Shown one piece after another: positions 60,907 through 64,000 of a DNA stretch of 64,000 nucleotides; positions within the stretch are counted from its first letter, which is position 1; each line of letters starts with the position of its first letter. The translations under genes and the position numbers were made by a program. The notes under the pieces were generated by a model. That model searched no databases. It was given only the letters and a program-made list of their open reading frames with translations, and was not told the DNA's origin. This DNA comes from Synergistaceae bacterium (GTDB lineage Bacteria > Synergistota > Synergistia > Synergistales > Synergistaceae), in assembly GCA_021372895.1 (NCBI GenBank), contig JAJFTP010000007.1:1-64000 (forward strand), read 5' to 3'.

Positions 60907-62127
60907 TTGAAAGAAAAAATTTTTAAAGCAGCAGAGTCCCTTGTGCCTGAAATGGTCTCACTGCTTTCCGGGCTTGTGGCGATCCCTGCTGTCTCTCCGC
61001 TGGATGGGGGCGACGGCGAGTACAGCAAGGCACAATTTATAATCAAAAAGCTCGAAGAGCTTGGCTTAGGCAAGATCGAGGTGCACAATTCAGAAGACCC
61101 CGCCGCAAGGAACGGTGTGCGCCCGAATATCATAGTCAGGATCCCCGGCAGGACAAATAAGCGGCTCTGGATCGTCACGCACATGGATGTTGTCCCGGAA
61201 GGTGACCGTTCTCTATGGCATACAGATCCCTTCCAGGCGGTTGTGAAGGACGGAAAAATTTACGGACGCGGCACTAATGACAACTGCCAGGAATTAGTCT
61301 CGTCGCTCTATGCGGCAGTCGCGCTCAAACAGCTTGGCATAACACCGCAATACGAGATATGCCTATGTTTCGTAGCCGACGAAGAAGTCGGAAGCGTCCA
61401 CGGTATACAGTACCTTATAAAACAGGATCTGTTCAGACCGGACGACCTTATCATAGTGCCGGATGGCGGCAGTGAGGCCGGAGATTTTATTGAAGTTGCC
61501 GAGAAGAGCATATGCTGGATAGAATTTGAGATCGAGGGAGAGCAGGTGCATGCAAGCCGTCCTGAACAGGGTAACAACGCATGCCGCGCAGCCAACGAAT
61601 TTTCAGTGTCTCTTGACGCAGCTTTGCATAATGCATTTCCCGACACGGATAAAATTTTCATCCCTCCTGTCTCAACGTTTGAGCCGACGCGGCGTAATGC
61701 GAATGTCTCAAACATCAACACAGTGCCGGGCAGGGAAGTTTTTTGCTTTGACTGCAGGGTCCTGCCGAACATACCTCTTGAAGCGGTTTTCAAGGTGATT
61801 GACGCTGAGGTCAAAAAGATACATGACAAACGCGGAGTTAAGGTGTCTTACCGTTTTATGCAGAATGAACAGGCTCCTGTCCCGACGCCCGCCGATGCTC
61901 CTATAGTCCTGCTGCTTCGCGACGCGCTCATGCAGGTGCTGCCGTCAAAGCCGATCGTAGGCGGAGTCGGAGGAGGTACTTGTGCCGCATACTTCCGCAG
62001 GGCAGGCATTCCTGCTGTCGTATGGTGCCAGGAGGCGGATGTCGCGCATATGCCGAACGAATATGCAGAGATAGGACATCTGGCTAACGAAGCTAAGGTC
62101 TTTGCACTCATGATGGCAGGGCAATAG
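60907..62127 (+). CDS. M20-family metallohydrolase (ArgE/DapE-like)
   Basis: Di-zinc amidohydrolase or peptidase of 406 residues. Metal ligands and catalytic acids are visible: THMDVVPEGD, GRGTNDNCQE (bridging Asp), ADEEVGS (catalytic Glu-Glu) and DGGSEAGD; the dimerisation or lid domain includes EGEQVHASRPEQG. Members deacylate N-acyl amino acids or cleave small peptides. Which one is unclear, but it suits an amino-acid fermenter. TTG start 60907 follows GGGAGG. Confidence 0.87.
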   Translation: MKEKIFKAAESLVPEMVSLLSGLVAIPAVSPLDGGDGEYSKAQFIIKKLEELGLGKIEVHNSEDPAARNGVRPNIIVRIPGRTNKRLWIVTHMDVVPEGDRSLWHTDPFQAVVKDGKIYGRGTNDNCQELVSSLYAAVALKQLGITPQYEICLCFVADEEVGSVHGIQYLIKQDLFRPDDLIIVPDGGSEAGDFIEVAEKSICWIEFEIEGEQVHASRPEQGNNACRAANEFSVSLDAALHNAFPDTDKIFIPPVSTFEPTRRNANVSNINTVPGREVFCFDCRVLPNIPLEAVFKVIDAEVKKIHDKRGVKVSYRFMQNEQAPVPTPADAPIVLLLRDALMQVLPSKPIVGGVGGGTCAAYFRRAGIPAVVWCQEADVAHMPNEYAEIGHLANEAKVFALMMAGQ

Positions 62128-62154
62128 GACTCAGACTCCTGATTGCGGCTTAAA

Positions 62155-62227
62155 ACACCGGCTTGATATATGGTCATTCATCCGAAGGTCCGAATTGGAT
62201 GATCCGGTGTAGGATATATTTTTTTTG
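62155..62227 (+). terminator. Probable terminator after the M20 gene
   Basis: Outer stem ACACCGG (62155-62161) with CCGGTGT (62204-62210) and inner stem TCATCC with GGATGA, followed closely by a run of eight T residues (from about 62220). The loop is large, so folding efficiency is uncertain. Confidence 0.55.
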
Positions 62228-62294
62228 TCCTGTGCGGCGGGGCTTTTCCTGAGAACTCCATGTAATTGTTGTGATGTGTATAAGCCATATTGCT

Positions 62295-62324
62295 TTGACT
62301 GCGAGAGCACATTGAGGATATAAT
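62295..62324 (+). promoter_or_regulatory. Sigma-70-type promoter of secA
   Basis: TTGACT at 62295-62300, an 18-nt spacer and a perfect TATAAT at 62319-62324, 78 nt upstream of the secA start. Confidence 0.7.
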
Positions 62325-62401
62325 CACAAAATATATTATTATATGGAAGCGCATGTAAGCGCAGCAGGTTGTTTTGTGCTGTTCGAAAGGTGGAGTAATT
62401 T

Positions 62402-64000
62402 GTGGGACTTTTCAGCGGAGTTATAAAGGCGCTGGGGCTTGACCCTAATGACAGGGCTATAGCACGTTACGAAGAAAAAGCGGCAATAATAGATTCATTT
62501 GAACCGGAAGTACAAAAACTTTCAAATGAAGAACTTGCGGGGTCAATGGCGTTTTTTAAAGAGCGCTTAGACAATGGCGAGTCTATTGATGACATACTTC
62601 CAGAAGTTTTTGCGCGGGTGCGCGAGGTTTCGCTTCGAACACTCGGGCTTCGTCACTTTAAGGAACAGCTGATCGGCGGCATTGCACTTCATGAAGGCAA
62701 GATAGCCGAGATGAAGACGGGTGAAGGCAAGACCCTTGTGGCAACTCTTGCGGTTGCGCTCAACGCGATAGCCGGCAAGGGCGTCCATTTAATAACTGTC
62801 AACGATTACCTCGCATCACGCGACGCCGAATGGATGGGACCTGTTTATCAGGGCATGGGGCTCTCTGTAGGAGTCATAACCCCGTTCATGAGCCAGGAGG
62901 ACCGTTTTGAGGCTTACCGTAAGGATATCACTTACGGGACTAACAGCGAATTTGGTTTTGATTACCTGCGCGACAATCTGGCGATACAGAAGGAACAGCA
63001 GGTCCAGCGCGGTCATTTTTACTGCATAGTCGACGAGGTCGACTCAATTCTGATAGATGAGGCAAGGACACCTCTTATAATCTCAGGGCCGTCAGAAGAC
63101 GACACAGAACCATACCGCGTTGCTGACCGCGTAGCGAGGGAGCTCGTAAAAGGGACCGACTTCGAGGTCGAAGAGAAGGAGCGCAACCTTGCGCTGACGG
63201 AATCCGGAATATCCAAGGCTGAACGTATCATGAATCTGCCCAATCTTTTCACCGATTTTGCAAATTCATCTCTCTCGCATAAGATAGTCCAGGCGCTCAA
63301 GGCACACCATCTCTTCCAGCGAGATGTCCACTATGTCGTCAAGGACGGGGAGATTATAATTGTGGACGAATTTACAGGTCGCCTTATGATAGGCCGTCGC
63401 TACTCGGACGGACTGCATCAGGCTATCGAGGCGAAGGAACGTGTGAAGGTCGGGCGGGAAAACCAGACGCTTGCTACGATCACGATCCAGAATTATTTCC
63501 GCATGTACGAAAAGCTGGCCGGTATGACCGGGACGGCGCTTACAGAGGCGGAGGAATTCAAGGAAATATATGGACTTGAGGTCATAGTCGTTCCGACGCA
63601 CATGCCTATGATCAGAAAAGACAATCCGGACTCAATTTATAGGACTGCTGTTGAAAAATATAACGCCGCGGCTGATGAAGTCGTTAAGTTTCACAATATT
63701 GGTCAGCCTGTTCTGCTGGGCACAACGTCCATAGATCACTCCGAGTATGTAAGCAGGCTCCTGCGCGCGCGCAAGATCCCGCACAATGTGCTGAACGCCA
63801 AGGTACACGATAAAGAAGCATCGATAGTAGCTCAGGCAGGAAGGTTCGGAGCCGTTACAGTCGCGACGAATATGGCTGGACGCGGGACCGATATTGTACT
63901 GGGCGGCAATCCGGAGTTTCTTGCACGTGAAGAAATGACTAAGCGAGGTATTGATCCGAAAAAAGACCCGGCCACCTATGCAGGCGCACTTGAAGAGTCG
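62402..64000 (+). CDS. secA: Preprotein translocase ATPase SecA (partial, continues past window)
   Basis: Motor ATPase that pushes unfolded secretory proteins through SecYEG. The first 533 residues are present; the reading frame is open at the right edge. Features: [12 protein letters not shown] start, [28 protein letters not shown] with Walker A (about 80-108), [35 protein letters not shown] (DEAD-like box), and [14 protein letters not shown] of nucleotide-binding domain 2. The start is GTG 62402 with AGGTGGAG 6 nt upstream. Length and C-terminal zinc motif cannot be judged here. Confidence 0.96.
   Translation, partial: MGLFSGVIKALGLDPNDRAIARYEEKAAIIDSFEPEVQKLSNEELAGSMAFFKERLDNGESIDDILPEVFARVREVSLRTLGLRHFKEQLIGGIALHEGKIAEMKTGEGKTLVATLAVALNAIAGKGVHLITVNDYLASRDAEWMGPVYQGMGLSVGVITPFMSQEDRFEAYRKDITYGTNSEFGFDYLRDNLAIQKEQQVQRGHFYCIVDEVDSILIDEARTPLIISGPSEDDTEPYRVADRVARELVKGTDFEVEEKERNLALTESGISKAERIMNLPNLFTDFANSSLSHKIVQALKAHHLFQRDVHYVVKDGEIIIVDEFTGRLMIGRRYSDGLHQAIEAKERVKVGRENQTLATITIQNYFRMYEKLAGMTGTALTEAEEFKEIYGLEVIVVPTHMPMIRKDNPDSIYRTAVEKYNAAADEVVKFHNIGQPVLLGTTSIDHSEYVSRLLRARKIPHNVLNAKVHDKEASIVAQAGRFGAVTVATNMAGRGTDIVLGGNPEFLAREEMTKRGIDPKKDPATYAGALEES

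Noticed and set aside
1-64000. CRISPR arrays, rRNA, tRNA and riboswitches
   Set aside because: No regular repeat-spacer pattern, rRNA sequence or cloverleaf was seen, and the upstream regions of the B12-related genes show no convincing cobalamin riboswitch core.

Overview
The window reads as chromosome from a strictly anaerobic, amino-acid-fermenting, probably diderm bacterium. Evidence for anaerobiosis is the class III ribonucleotide reductase (nrdD/nrdG), rubrerythrin, corrinoid methyl transfer and citrate lyase. Two complete branched-chain amino acid ABC importers, several aminotransferases and an M20 peptidase fit amino-acid fermentation. An Aas-like acyltransferase/acyl-ACP synthetase fits a diderm. 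My impression is Synergistota (Synergistaceae), but this is inferred from gene content and order, not from a database search. TAG, TAA and TGA all serve as ordinary stops, and TTG/GTG starts are common. I see no rRNA, tRNA, CRISPR array, insertion sequence or phage gene.

Layout. (1) 1-1.3 kb: a class I aminotransferase. (2) 1.3-10.9 kb, minus strand: a FadR/GntR regulator, an HD-domain protein, two aconitase/isopropylmalate-dehydratase-type enzyme pairs, an isocitrate-dehydrogenase-like enzyme and citrate lyase CitD-CitE-CitF. Together they could interconvert 2-oxoglutarate, isocitrate, citrate and oxaloacetate plus acetate. Two palindromes of the form TNGTCAGACNA flank the regulator gene. 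(3) 11-22 kb: mixed housekeeping genes (B12-type radical SAM protein, ppnP, nudC, an M48 protease, cobO, rubrerythrin, aas, folP-folK, a histidine phosphatase). (4) 22.2-27.1 kb: promoter, CIRCE, hrcA-grpE-dnaK-dnaJ. (5) 27.4-32.2 kb: first liv operon. (6) 32.3-35.3 kb: prmA-rsmE-mtaB. (7) 35.5-49.5 kb: a BTAD-type regulator and a corrinoid methyltransferase cluster. (8) 49.8-50.4 kb: rpsU-yqeY. (9) 50.6-55.1 kb: class V aminotransferase, then nrdR-nrdD-nrdG behind tandem NrdR boxes. (10) 55.3-60.0 kb: second liv operon. (11) 60.3-64.0 kb: pgsA, an M20 hydrolase, and secA running off the right edge.

The best candidate for an undescribed system is region 7. It holds a corrinoid protein, a homologue of monomethylamine methyltransferase MtmB with Trp where MtmB has pyrrolysine, and an MtaA/CmuA-type methyltransferase fused to a thioredoxin-like domain. 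It also holds an NhaC-family carrier, a class III aminotransferase, a [2Fe-2S]/ASKHA corrinoid activator, a MetH-activation-like protein, a CobW GTPase and a decayed DUF5714 gene. I infer a pyrrolysine-independent demethylation route for a methylated amine whose primary-amine product is then transaminated. Substrate and final methyl acceptor are unknown.

Regions 4, 6 and 8 together match the hrcA-grpE-dnaK-dnaJ-prmA-rsmE-mtaB-rpsU-yqeY order known from Bacillus. Regions 5 and 7 therefore look like accessory blocks inserted into an ancestral superoperon.
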